Assembly: GCA_027596075.1 (NCBI GenBank)
Contig: JADGJC010000240.1
Span: forward strand, 2,820 to 64,438
Direction of reading: 5' to 3'
DNA length: 61,619 bases
From: Rhizophlyctis rosea
Taxonomy: Eukaryota > Chytridiomycota > Chytridiomycetes > Rhizophlyctidales > Rhizophlyctidaceae
Under the pieces are notes generated by a model, which saw nothing but the letters and a program-made list of their open reading frames with translations, was not told the DNA's origin and made no database searches. The stretch's first letter is position 1, and every line of letters begins with the position of its first letter. Below, piece by piece: positions 12,495-24,038 of the stretch. A program made the translations under genes and the position numbers.

Positions 12495-14047
12495 ATGAAT
12501 GATGAGGAAAGAACATACCGCCAGTTGTTAGGAACGTACATTCACCCTCCGCCAATTCGATCACCCATATCCCGCATTTCATCTCCAGAATCGCACCCAA
12601 ATGAAGCATATCGGTATGAGAATGTGGCATGCGTTTGTGACATCAATGCGCTTACGGTCTTGATATAATATGCAGTGAAGGCCAACACATAGCCGCCTCA
12701 ATCATCGCCCGAGCATGGCGCAGATACTCGCAGCGCATGACGTTTGCTTGGTTGAAGCAGAATCTGTACAAAGCGGTAAGTTAGATCGCTCCCTCCTTGG
12801 CGCATGATCCCCATCAGTGCCAACAATTCCTAATTCACTGCTTTGGCCCTTCCTTCTCATGATCAATCAGGAACAATCCATGACTCTTGAAATCCTACGC
12901 CGTTTGTCACCAAGAGAAGCGGAACTAATCAAAGACCCCGTCATGCAGGCCCATGTTAGATTCAGGTACCAACTTCGTGACACAAAATCGGTGTTGCCAG
13001 CCGTTGGAGCACAATGCTCATGCAGCGTCTCTTCAGATTTGGCGGGACATCTTTCCCACCAGCAATCATGTACAAAATCTTTACAAAGGGAACGAACACT
13101 CACTACTTTACAGGAAAGCGTGTCATACAAGCAGGGTCTAAGGTACGGCCACAATGTAATCCCCTTTTAATCCGCATGTTCTTCTACTGATTCCACCGAC
13201 GCAAAGGCAGCGAAAGATGCCTGCAAGATGATGGGTGTGCGCCTCTTTGCCGAGAACATGTTCCTGGAGGAGTATTACTCGTGTGGCGCAAAAATCAGTG
13301 ATTCGGTGGATGTGACAAATCGGATCGAGTTTGTGCAGGTTTGTAGGATTGCCAGCTCTCACTTGTTTCTGCATTTGCGGAGCGCACATATCGAATCTGA
13401 TATCTCACTGCATCCCTTATCGTCTCCTTCCCCCTTTCATCTTTATCCAGTACCTAAACACAATGGACAAACGTCCCGCCCATCAGGGTGGACGCAATAA
13501 TGAATGGAGAGAACTCTCCGTAACACGTACGTCCTCTCAATGATCACAAAGTGGTTCTCCCACTTCCGCACGTTTGACCACACACACAGCTCTATCCCCA
13601 CCTCAACTCCTCATGCTGGACCCTGCCACCCTCAACACCTACCGTACACCACATAAGAAGCATACCCACAAACATCGCCACAAACATCCACTATATGCAG
13701 CCAACAACCCACAAACTCACCGCACTAGAAATCACCACAACCGCCCAATGCAAAAGCCGCCTTACCTTCTCCCGTACTCATCATCTTCCGATTCCGAATC
13801 ATCCTTTTCATCTTCTTCATCAGGTTCTACGCCCCCGCCCGGGCATTACCATGATGGGGTTGTTATTCCCACAGGGATCGGAGATGGGTTCGCGTTTGGT
13901 CCTGGCGTAGGTGGGAGTGGAGGAGGCGCGATGGGTTTGGAGGAGGACTTCGGCCATCTGTTTGAGTGGACGAACCGCCTGTCTCTCGAGGCATTGGAGG
14001 ATTACGTTGTCGCAGGCGGGTCGGGGAGAGATGCAGACGTGGTGTAA
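12495..14047 (+). CDS. C11orf65/MFI-like IQ-motif protein
   Basis: Seven exons (12495-12613, 12676-12775, 12871-12965, 13037-13142, 13207-13338, 13451-13526, 13590-14047) join to 361 residues. Exon 2 encodes an IQ-type calmodulin-binding helix (AASIIARAWRRYSQRMTF). Exons 3-4 give LSPREAELIKDPVMQAHVRFR and FGGTSFPPAIMYKIF, closely resembling the PKEAEL...GIHVRFRLGG.KFPP..YYKIFT core of vertebrate C11orf65 (protein MFI) as I recall it. Exons 5-6 carry EYYSCGAKISDSVDVTNR and NNEWRELSV. The last exon has a His/Lys-rich stretch, a poly-Ser run, a Gly-rich loop and a final FEWTNRLSLEALEDYV. The human protein is described as a mitochondrial fission inhibitor; a flagellar role is only suggested by the neighbour. 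Family assignment is from memory. Confidence 0.68.
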
Positions 14048-14446
14048 CTGTCGGGATTGGGTGTTGCATCTAATCGATTGGCTGTTGGCATCGAAATCGA
14101 TCGCAGTGTTGTGCTTCAAAAGCAACTTGTGTATACCAGTCACGTATGGAACGGCAACAAGTGAGCAGAAAAGCAGCTCAAAAGGTCAATTGGGATGTTC
14201 TTGAATTACTTGCATCACTTGGGAGGGACTTGGAACTGGAGTATTATATATTATGACTTGTACTTGCAATCGATGATACATTCTTGAAAGGCCGCAGGTG
14301 GGGAAATGGACTTGAGAAGGAACACCGCCATACTCCCCAATCCCCGTTCGTCAGCATATTATAGCAATTGTTTTCTCTGCTCCTTGATTTTTGCGTCCTT
14401 GTCTTGTCAAATGCCCGCGGCAAATGAACACCGGCTTGAAGATGCT
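14048..14446. other. Convergent 3' spacer
   Basis: 399 bp between the stop codons of the C11orf65-like gene (+) and the SR-protein gene (-). An AT-rich patch near 14240-14260 (tattatatattat) is the only notable element and may serve 3'-end formation. Confidence 0.5.
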
Positions 14447-15484
14447 TCAGTGACGGCGGTGATTGTGGGGCGAATGCGACCTGGACCTTGACCGGTCGTG
14501 CCGATGATGACGACGGCGGTGGGACGACGGGGACCTTGACCGCGAACGAGATTGGGACGGCGTGTAGGACCGATGCCTCCGCCGGTGCCCATCTTTGCGG
14601 GATCGCCCTTCGTCGTTGCGGCCTCGGGATCGGCTGCGACTTCTTGATAAGGGTCTTGCTTGTTACTTGGGATTGCGCAACTACGGGGAGAAGATGATTA
14701 GGGTTCACACCTGATTCTTGGTCGGTAGTATCGGTCTTCGCGGTCCTTCTCAGCTCGTCCTGTCCTTTCATCGCGTGCCCTCATCTGCTCGGGACCTAAA
14801 TCATGATGAGCATCAGAGCTAGCTGAATGGGCAAAACAACGGATTGATCGGCAAAGAACCAACGTTTGCGATTTCCCGCGGCCCACTCGAGCTTCAAATC
14901 TTCTCCGTTCACCGTGATGTATTCAATCTTTTCGAAGGCAAGCTCCGCTTCTTGCTGAGTTTCATACCTGCGTAGGAAGCGAATCAGAAGAGTGGAACAC
15001 CAATTACCACAAAATCGCAGCATTTGGCAGCCTTTGCACAGCCACGACGGAGGGCGGATCGCTGCGTCGGAGGACGGTAACAGAACATGGGCGAGTATAC
15101 TCACTGGATGTACGCGAAACCTGCATAGGAGTGCATGAGTACCGGCATCAAGGACTGCAACCGATGGATTGATTGAACCTCACCCCTTGCCTTCCCAGTG
15201 TAGTAATCTCTTGGTAGGTACACTGAAGAGCGTCCACGTCGAGTAAGCATATGCGGCATGTGTAAAGTTGCGCACCGAAACGAGATCCTACCATCCTTCA
15301 CATTTCCGTAGCTTTTGAATGCTGCCAGTAGATCTTCAGCTCTACGAGGACGTATAGAGAATCAACGTCAGCGTCCTGGCTTCAGCGTGCAATCGGGTTA
15401 AGTCAGGTTTTGCAACATCACTACCGACCTGGTCCCGGATGTCAGTCCTCTGACGAAGAGGGATTTTGGTGGGGCATTACTCAT
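14447..15484 (-). CDS. SR splicing factor: one RRM plus RS domain
   Basis: Spliced gene from ATG at 15482-15484 (MSNAPPKSLFVRGLTSGT) to TGA at 14447-14449. The RRM has RNP2 (SLFVRGL), then AEDLLAAFKSYGNV, VYLPRDYYTGKARG and RNP1 (KARGFAYIQY). RNP1 is assembled across a 16-nt microexon at 15105-15120. The RRM ends ...LKLEWAAGNRK. A charged stretch (RARDERTGRAEKDRED) leads to a C-terminal tail of Arg-Ser, Arg-Asp and His-Arg dipeptides read in the frame ending HSPHNHRRH. One RRM followed by an RS domain is the layout of SRSF-type regulators of pre-mRNA splicing in the nucleus. Which SRSF subgroup it belongs to is uncertain. Its start is 463 bp from that of apicortin. Confidence 0.8.
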
Positions 15485-15947
15485 GGTGGTGTAACCTTGA
15501 CCAGAACAGCGTCTTGAGAAGGAGATACGAGTCAAGTATGGGAAGGCTATGTATCACGGCAAGCAGAAGTCTGGCTGGGTTTGTGCTGTTCAGTGGGGAG
15601 CGTGGGAAACTGATCCGACGCAGAACAGGGGAAAAGAAGAGAGAACACTTTTGAGGGAAGTCCAGTGACCACTGCGCAAAGCCAGACTGGGTTTTGACTC
15701 TTGAGGAGTGATTGGGTTTCAGTCACCCAAGGGTCTTTGCATTGCACGGCGTATTGCATTTGGTCGGGGTGTGGCTTGTCGTGATCATCAAAGCCACCCA
15801 TGTCAGCACAACCCAAAAGGACCCGTGGGGCCCCCAATAGGCTGTCGCTTCTCTTCTACTTCTTCCTTTTCCTGTCAAATACAAAGAGCGTCGAACGAAA
15901 CATATATAGGATACATATTCCTGCGTGACAAGGCTACATTGAAAATC
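15485..15947. promoter_or_regulatory. Head-to-head spacer, SR factor and apicortin
   Basis: 463 bp between divergent start codons. It includes an AT-rich catatatagg-type stretch near 15900, about 45 bp before the apicortin ATG, which could act as a TATA-like element. No coding potential that splices sensibly was seen. Confidence 0.4.
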
Positions 15948-16774
15948 ATGGGCAAGACTCCAGCTAGCGACGTCACTGCTCGCTTGACAGATCCTTCCGG
16001 ATATACCGTATGGCATTTTGCATCGTGTCTGAACCGGGCTGGACACGGAGTTAACATTGACCGTTCATCTTCATCAGGGCACCCATAAAGAGCGCTTTGA
16101 TGAGAGTGGACAAGGAAAGGGTATCGCAGGTATGCGCCGCGGTACCATCATTGCATTAAGGAAACATCTCGATTTGAATGCGCTACTTTCAGGCCGTGAA
16201 GACCGCATCGTCTTTGACGGCAACACCTCATCTTCATCTCGTGATCATACCGTGAAGAAGTCTACGGAGAACTTGGCGGCATCTGTAAGGCTTCATGACT
16301 GATCCATTCACTTCCAGATGCGTGACCACCTAACACGTCTAACTTCAATCTACCCATGGCCGCGTATCCAGAAAGAGTCCCTCTCAACATCAAAAAACCT
16401 GATGAAATCTCGGGAAGACATCTCCACGCCTGCCCGCAAAATCACTCTTTTCCAGTACGCCGACAAGAACCATCAGGGTGACCGTTTGGTACTGACGAAG
16501 CAGAAATATCCCACATTCAAACAGGTAACCAATAGGTACATCTCCACTGCTCACGCCTTCAGACTCTTGACGGTTGGATTCATCATAGCTTCAAGAACAC
16601 ACCACAAAGTATTTGCCTTCGGGAAAGCCCAAGGTCATCCTTGATGAAGACGGAAATGAAGTGAGGAATTTGGATGAAGTCGTGGATGGCGGGAAATACC
16701 TCGTAATTACTGGCTTCGACAAATCAAAGCTGGATGAAGCAAAGATCCCTTTGAAATTCAAGGAAAGGGATTGA
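15948..16774 (+). CDS. Apicortin: partial p25-alpha (TPPP) plus doublecortin domain
   Basis: Five exons (15948-16007, 16078-16129, 16193-16284, 16318-16524, 16589-16774) join in frame to 198 residues. The first half has the TPPP/p25-alpha C-terminal signature: DVTARLTDPSGYT, then GTHKERFDESGQGKGIAGR, close to the TPPP consensus SHKERFDESGKGKG. The second half is a doublecortin (DCX) domain: ITLFQYADKNHQGDRLVL, YPTFKQ, LPSGKPKVILDEDGNEV and NLDEVVDGGKYLV. Joining a partial p25-alpha to a DCX defines apicortin, reported from apicomplexans, Trichoplax and the chytrid Spizellomyces punctatus. Both parts bind tubulin, so it should stabilise or bundle microtubules, perhaps in the flagellar apparatus. 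Acceptor choice for exon 5 (tag at 16586-16588) was fixed by DCX continuity. Confidence 0.88.
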
Positions 16775-17230
16775 GACTTCATATTGAATACATATTGTCT
16801 AGTCTGAGGGTTGCAGGCCCTGCCGTATCTGTGTGCAATTATTGGTGGTCTGTCATGATACAAGTGTCTGGTCTGTGGGCATTGAATCAGGTGGAACATT
16901 TCAGGTGATGACCAGCTATTCGACTGAGTCAATAAGTGCTCCATCAGCGACCAGATTGGCCAGTCTGTTGTTTTGGCAAGCTCATCTCATAATAACATGC
17001 AGTGACGCAGGCAAAAGTGGCAAAGGTGGTCAAGGTTGCAGGATCAGGATCAGATGCGGCATTACCGTCTACAATATCCACAATTGCATGTTATATATTG
17101 TGGCACCACTTCATTACCATCAGTCAGAAGTGTGTACAACAACGCAGACAGCCCTCTTTAGCCGACATCATACAATGGACTCATGTTGAAGTCATCAAAC
17201 ACACGCATCCCTCCATATTTTGATTTGACC
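16775..17230. other. Convergent 3' spacer
   Basis: 456 bp between the stops of apicortin (+) and the carboxypeptidase gene (-). Nothing coding or repeated was seen. Confidence 0.5.
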
Positions 17231-20200
17231 TCATTCATTTATAGGTAAAGCAACGGGCACTTCGATAACATTCCTCTTGCCGGCCTTGCCCATCCCCATA
17301 GTCTCCTCTCCATCCCCAGCATTATACCACAAACTCCCTGCCCCACTCCGTACCCGTCCCATTTTCCTCACATTGCCACTACCTCTCTTCCCTACTCCAA
17401 CATGCAACGAGCACTTTCGCCCAATGACGGGTTCCGCACCTCCAACAGCACCAGGCTGCATCGCGATGATGTTTGGAACATTCATCAGGTCAACGGCGGA
17501 GTCTTTGCGCTCAATTGGTGTTCCTTCCTCCTTCACTCCCACCGTTTCCTTTTCATTATGCTTTTCCCCTCCCGCAGGATCTAATAAGCCGTCGTGCCCA
17601 GTCACAACCACACCCACACCAACAACACCGGCACCCCTCGTACTTGATGCGACCGACTTCTGAATTATACATCCTGCAAGCTGAGGGTGGCGCCAACGAG
17701 GAACGGTTGAGCCGCGGGCGTAGGAGTTTGCCACTGTTCCAGAAAGTGGGAGCGCGGCAGTAGAAGACGGGGAGGGGGCACGGGGCGTACTTGAAGCGGT
17801 GCGAGGGCGACGTCGATTTGCCTGAGGGCAAAGAAGGTAGCATGTTGGTACTATTTACTAGTACGCTTCTGATGAAGAACTTCTGTCTAAGCTGTCGGCG
17901 CTCGTGCGGGCTCGTTGTTCCTTGTCCTTTACATATAGGAAAGGGAGAAGAGCCCGGTTGGAATTTTTTTGGCTTGTTTTCGCACCGATGTATCAAATCA
18001 CCGTCCACAATCGCAATTGCCTATGGCCCCTTTCCCCTTGTTTGTTCCTCTTCTCACACCGCCCAAGATCATCAGTCCGCAAGATTCAGAGTGGTCAACT
18101 CACCGGAATTCGCAATTGTATTGTAGTCAACGGCACAGCAGCTTTGGAAATTGGCAATGGAGCAGGCACTGATGGGAGGGGCTGTGTACCAACCGCCAAT
18201 CAGTCAGAACGGGTCTTGCGACAATGACAGAATGATGTCATGATGCAACTTACAGGAGCAGAGTGCATTCGTATACGGATCCGCACTGGCTGTGGCGGGA
18301 CATTTGACGTTACTGATCCTACGGGCTGAATGTGTGGAGGTTGAAGTTGTTGAACATCAATGCAAAGATTGTGAAACATAGATAACTCTTGAAGGGTAAT
18401 AAGTCCCACCTTTCTCGCACCACTACCCTCGCCAACGCTCTTACGTTCCACAGAGACCCGCGCAACACTTTTGATCCGTCCTTTCTCCTTCGCTTCAACC
18501 CCAACTCTTGGGCTACTCTTCCCAGATCCCGAGGAGCGAGACGCGGAACTCGAAGGCCCAACAGACAGAGATCGACCCTCTATTCTCTTCTTCGTGCGGA
18601 TTTTCTTCTTTTTGAGTGGTATACGCATGACTTCATCGTCAGAAGACGTGTCATCTTCGCCGTCCCTGGTTGCAGATTGAGAGGTGAGTTGGACGCTTCA
18701 GCGATCGGCGGAAAGGGTAACCCAAAAGAAATAATACAAACCCATCCTCCTCTGGAATAACATCCTCACTCCCCTTCTGGAACTCTTGACACAACTCCCC
18801 ATAAATCTCCTTCGCCACTCGACTCACACCTTCCCCAATCACAGCTTTCGCATCATCTTTTCTCCCCTTACCCAACCCACCCAGCCCAAACTCTCCACCT
18901 TGTACCGCCTCACCCTTCTCTTCCTCCTCTACCGAAAAATATGCAAAAAGCGTTTCCCCAAACTTTCTCCCCATATCCTCTAAATCTTCAATACCATAGT
19001 GGAACCCTCCGTCAGGCCCTTGGTCTGACCCGCAGAAGGACGCTTCCATGGTGAAGCTGTTGATGAGATTGAGTTGCCGCCATACTTGTATCTATCATGT
19101 GAGGGATCAGCTCGGTGTCAGAAAATGACCAATTGTACTAAAAATTTCTGTGGTCGAGATCACCTACCCTGGCGGTACCTTCTTTTGCGCGCTGGATTTT
19201 GAATTGACAGCGTTTGAAGAAAAAGAGAGAGGGAGCGTTTTTGGAGAGTAGGTAAGGGAAGACACGTTCTTTGTATCTGCAAGGTTTATTGGCTAATTAG
19301 AGGGCTAAGGAGAGGTAGTGGTGTTGCGAAGGTGGGAACAACAAAGAGAACCTCGGGAACAACGAACTCACCGACGCTCGTCATTATCGTCATTATGACA
19401 TCCATACATAAAGATTCCGTGGCGTCGACTGCAATGAAGCCACGCACAAAAACAGACGACATCCAGTCAGAACGTTTATGAGTCAACCTACCCTGCTCAT
19501 CACGCACTGGCTTCAAAACATACTTGTGTCCATGCAAGTCACAATAAAGCACAATCTCCCTACTCTCCGCACTCTTCCGAATCATTTCCTTAATACTCCA
19601 AATCTCTGGCGCCTCCTCCCTTCCAGCTCCACTCTTCCTACTACCCCCACTTCCACCATCCTCATCCATCCCCCACTGCCTATTCAAGTCCCATCCCAAT
19701 AGATTACATCTATGATTCCCCACAATAACACCATCGGGATTCAACATCGGCACAATCTTTATCACAAAGTTATCGAGTAGGTATGTTGAGGCGGGACAGG
19801 AGGAGAGGAGGAAGTCGAGCAGTCCTTTGAGCATGTAGGAGGAGTTTGTTTCGCCGGGGTGGACGCGGGCGGAGATTATTATGCCTTTGCGGCGGGCGAG
19901 GTCTTGCGGGGTTTGGACTGGGGTTGTGAGGGTGAGGAGGTCTAGACTGTTATAAGCAATACGGGAACGAGATGTGAGAAAGTCGGCCAAGGTCAGAAAA
20001 AGAAATGCATATGCACATACTTGTTACCGCCAAGCGAATGACATAGGATGCGGTGTCGGAATAGCGTAGAGCGGACTGGATCTTGTTTCAAGTTGTACAA
20101 ATACCTATCCGATCCATCATTAGCAAACTCACTTACACCCAGCATTTCACCCACGTCTGCACAGAGGACTCACCGTTGCAGATCCGAATAAGTGTACGGA

Positions 20201-21460
20201 TAACAGTGCGCAAAGTACACTGTATCTCGCGCATCTGTTGATCATGCCAAAATGTATCAGTTACCACACTGTATTGAAAACCTCTCCCCGAGGCGCCCTT
20301 ACATTCAAACGTAATTGAAAACGTCAGCGTATGCAGTGCCCGCTGCGCATAAGCACTCTCATCTGCGCTCCGATAATAGCTGATATCCGTTCCGACACGA
20401 TGCCATCCCACACCTGCAACGGTCCAGGATACCATCAGCATCGCAGCTCGCCCAATCCAATCAACTAACGGCATACCATCCAGCTCCGCTGCACGCTCAG
20501 AATACATCAATGGCTGCATCCCGTAATTATAGAGACTATCGGGTTTCATGAGGTTGGTGATATTGAAGCAGTACGGCTGAGACGGAACAACGTTGTGCAG
20601 ACGGAAGAAGAACCATTGTGTGTGGCCTGATCATATTGTGATGAGCGAGGAATACCGCAATGTTAGCAAAGAAAGTCATGCTGTCAATTGCAAATGATTG
20701 ATGTAAGACCGCTCACCTCTGGTATTTGTGTCTTGTCGGACCTTCAAGTCATACTCAAATGTGTCGCTGAATGTATCGGAAGGGGTTCAGTCCAATCCGT
20801 AAGTAGCCATTGTGGCACATAAAAAGAAATTTGACAAATGCTTCATACTCACACACGAACAGCTTCCTGCAAGTTGCCACTCTCGAATCGCGATTCAAAC
20901 AACAGCGTCGTGTCCTCTGCCGACTTTAATTGGTAATACGGCTTCTGCATTGAATGCTTCCGATGTCAACTTGGTGGTCTAGGATTTCATTATATACTAC
21001 ACCGGAGGTCTTTACATTACTAACCATAGGAGCGTCGTCATGTTTCGCTTCAAAAACTACTGTGGGCACAAAGCCCATTCTTATGCGCTTGGGTGCCGGA
21101 CGGAGTCCCGCGCTACGCTTGATGTCATTTGGGACGGTGGTAAGCGGTTCGCGTTTGCGTTTTGGGGGTAGACCGTCGATGAGTGAAGGGGTAGTAAGGG
21201 CCTTCATATCAACGGGCCTGTTCACGAAGTGTTGATAAACATATGAAATTGACATGAACCCCCACTCACAGAACCTACCATCGTGGAGGAGGCATTTCAT
21301 TCTTCGCGTGTGCCAAAGGACGTGGGGAGACAAGAGTGGGTGTGATGGAAGGTGTTGGGCGACTACGGGATCGCAAAATGGTTGTTGAAAATCCGGTGGA
21401 GGGCCGTATATCTGGTTCTGGGGTGAGATTGTTGAGGCGCGACGACAAGAAGGTGGACAT
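17231..21460 (-). CDS. Cytosolic carboxypeptidase, CCP2/3 (AGBL2/3)-like tubulin tail-processing enzyme
   Basis: Multi-exon M14B metallocarboxypeptidase. Exon 1 (21279-21460) ends PPPRW and joins PVDMKALTTPSLIDGLPP, like the Pro/Trp-rich N-terminus of AGBL2/3. The N-terminal beta domain follows: LLFESRFESGNLQ, SDTFEYDLKVRQDTNTRGHTQWFFFRL, NLMKPDSLYNYGMQPLMYS and GWHRVGTDISYYRS. The catalytic domain shows the zinc site HPGE (ARVHPGETNSSYMLKG) and DLHGH, with LNPDGVIVGNHRCNLLG and DLNRQW between them, then FCGSDQGPDGGFHYGIEDLEDMG. These enzymes remove C-terminal glutamate or tyrosine-related residues from tubulin, so it probably edits axonemal microtubules. After the catalytic domain comes a Lys/Arg/Ser-rich region and a roughly 200-residue low-complexity C-terminus ending at TGA 17231-17233, unusual for the family. 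Exons in this tail are less certain. Confidence 0.85.
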
Positions 21461-21858
21461 GCTCACTACCTTCGTCACATGGATATTCCACTTCTGTTTG
21501 ATACTCATCCGTGCCGTATGAATGAGAGCGAGCTGAGTCCGATGCTACAAGTGCATTTTGATAATGAGTGGCGCTCGGTTCGGACAAAAGCTGTTACAAA
21601 CCTGGTCGGTTGGGTGTGCTGGGATGGCGTCGGGGTAATTCCTGAAGCAGGATCGGTGAGAAGATATGGTCGATTTGTCTATCTCAAGTGTTTGCGTACC
21701 TTTGGTCTGCCGTCCAAGACAGCCATAATCTTACGCTCGACTTCACTTGATATGCTCTCTGATGAGCTCCACAAGCTTCTGCTTTCGTCCAAGGTTTCTT
21801 CCGACGTCCTGACAGACGATGAACTGCCATAAGGACTTCTGTCTAGAATATTTGCCCG
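21461..21858. other. Spacer upstream of the carboxypeptidase gene
   Basis: About 400 bp between the carboxypeptidase start and the proposed end of the next minus-strand gene. Open frames cross it on both strands but none splices to a recognisable product. It may contain the promoter or an unseen 5' exon of the carboxypeptidase gene. Confidence 0.4.
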
Positions 21859-22620
21859 TCAATTCGACGATTCCGCGAAAAATTGATTTTCTTCATCTCC
21901 ATACTACTAACACAAACACGAACCGGCGTATTCGTTCGTCCCCCGCAGCATCCCATATTCTGGATGATGCCTACCCTTTTTCGAAGCCTGCAGCTCCGCC
22001 CGCGACCAATCTTTGAAAGACGAACCTTCAACGGATCTCACGCTTTCAGCCCATTTCTCTAGTCCGGACCACCCAAGTGGCCTGTTTTGCGTCACCGCTT
22101 TACCCCATCGTGCCTCAGGGTCCGTCCAAGAGCGGATGTGTGGGCGAATTGGGCGGGATGTTGCTCTGGGAGCTCTGAGTGTTGTGGAGTCGGTTGCAGA
22201 TCCAACTGAGTCGGAAACTGGGTGGCCAAGAGATGCAGAAAGGCGTAAAAGGTCGAGCGGATTGGGATTTGGACGGGTTGGCGAAGGGTATAGAATGGAC
22301 GAAGCTTGTGGGTTCGAGGTTTTAATGCTCACATTGGTTGATAGGGGTTTCCGTTGGAAGTCAGCAAAATGCTTGTACTTCTCACGAGGATCCATTTGGT
22401 TGCTCGAAGAGTCAAGTGATAATGGTCTGATGGGAAAGGCGGTGGGCCCGTTGCTGTCTTGTTTTCGCTGAAAGGATCCAGCATGAGATACACAACAACC
22501 GACCCTTCGTGGTGGCACATTTATGCTCACGTAAGCTCCATTTGTCGGATCTTCGATCAATGCGCCCACAAATGTTCGAAAAGATGAGCCGGCTACCGTA
22601 GCGTTATCAGTCTGGGCTGA
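21859..22620 (-). CDS. Hypothetical protein, orphan
   Basis: A 5' segment ending FRTFVGALIEDPTNGAY is followed by a clean gtgagc...ctttcag intron (about 22475-22532) into a long exon beginning RKQDSNGPTAFPIRPL. That exon runs about 170 residues and includes QMDPREKYKHFADFQ and a Trp-rich patch (RSWTDPEARWGKA, GWSGLEKWAESV, FKDWSRAELQ). A gtaggc donor near 21975 may splice to a short acidic tail with stop near 21859; unspliced, the frame ends at 21907. I could not fix the start codon, which probably lies in a further 5' exon above 22620. No domain is recognised. Frequent aromatic and Pro residues without coiled coil resemble small axonemal microtubule-associated proteins, but that is only a guess from the neighbourhood. 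Confidence 0.45.
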
Positions 22621-24038
22621 TTCGCATTACGCTCACTGTATTATAACAATCCATTGCTTCCACTTTCAATCAGTAGTAATTGGGCAAAAGCCATGCCTGT
22701 GATTGTCCGGCGTACTTTCATAGTGGACTTCTCAAAAGCACGTTTTTTGAGGTCTGCCACATACCAAGCAGAACCTTAGTCAAGCCTGATTATATCATGT
22801 CGCCACTTAAAACTTGATTCTTTTCCTTCATATGTGCCCCAAAACTTACTTTAGCCGAAATCTCCCTGAGTGTTCATCATAGTCTTGTATTTGGCTCATA
22901 TGCCGTGCATGGCACAGTGAAAGTCTCAACATGAGGGAGGAAATGATGGATTGACTGCATGTGATTCCTGAGTTCGTACGCTTCACCCCAAACAAATCAG
23001 GAGGATAGTAAGCAGATTGAGCAGAGAACCATGGCATATATCGTGTCCCAACATCATCACTTTAATTTGAGAAAAGCCAACGACGAGCAACTGATGGTGA
23101 AAGTGTGGCTGTCCCGCTGCTTCAAATTCGACCTCGCTTGCATTCGCCGCTATTTATTTTTCTGAGCACACGCCCCTTTAGACGGGTCAGATTGCATATG
23201 CGACCTCTGAAGCCTAGTTTCCAAATGTGCTGCTGTGAAGAGTGCGAGTGGTGCGTGCTCAGTTATGTTCAACATTCCAAGCGGTTCCTCCGGTCGGGGC
23301 ACAGCACAAACCTTGGTCTGAAGGTGACTGTGCAACTAATCTCATCCAGTGTGTGTCGGACATCATGAGTCAATATGAGTCAAACACGTGACGTCTGGAC
23401 TGCACACTCTACCAGTGAGTCTGGCATGAAGAGATCAATGAACAAACACCCATTTTGATGCAATCATCGCTCTTCCCCTCTCCTCTCTCTTGCTTCCCTC
23501 ACTTGCGAGGCCCGTGTCGTGCTTGTTCCCACAACCCCCATTACCAATATTACGCAACACACATATATAAACCCCCACTTGGTAAGTGTTCGAGGGTCAC
23601 ACGGGACTGGTGTATGGGGAAAAAGGTGCCACCCCCATACATACACTTTTTCAGAAAAGGCTGCGCCGAAACGTTTTGACCTACCAAGGATCTAACAACC
23701 CATTTCTTCTCCCTCCTCGCTTGGGTTGAAATTTCACGCGTAGAACCCTCTCACAAGTATCCATATCCATACGTTCGCTCTCTGGAAGAACAAGGTGTCA
23801 CGCTAAGTGCACCTTCAGCTGCACAATTCTCACCACATCCGCCATCGAGGTAAGCTTGTGAGAAAATCACCATGGGCATTGTAGACAACATAGTTCTTGG
23901 GGGTTCCCACGTGTAATTACTCCAGAATCACGCGTCTTCATACTTTTCCCATCTTCTTGAGAGTCCAAACACTCACCTCCCTTGTTTCCTTTTTGTGCTG
24001 CTTAGGTTCAATTCCCGTGACAAGCGAAATCGCCCACC
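22621..24038. other. Intergenic spacer upstream of cyclin B
   Basis: 1.4 kb with no supportable gene. A TATA-like acacatatataaacc lies near 23560-23575, about 470 bp upstream of the cyclin ATG, and CT-rich tracts precede the start, so a long or spliced 5' leader is possible. An upstream exon of the orphan gene may also lie in the left part. Confidence 0.5.

Noticed and set aside
13820..14143. Minus-strand frame opposite the last exon of the C11orf65-like gene.
   Set aside because: Shadow of a spliced plus-strand exon with Gly/Ser-rich coding sequence.
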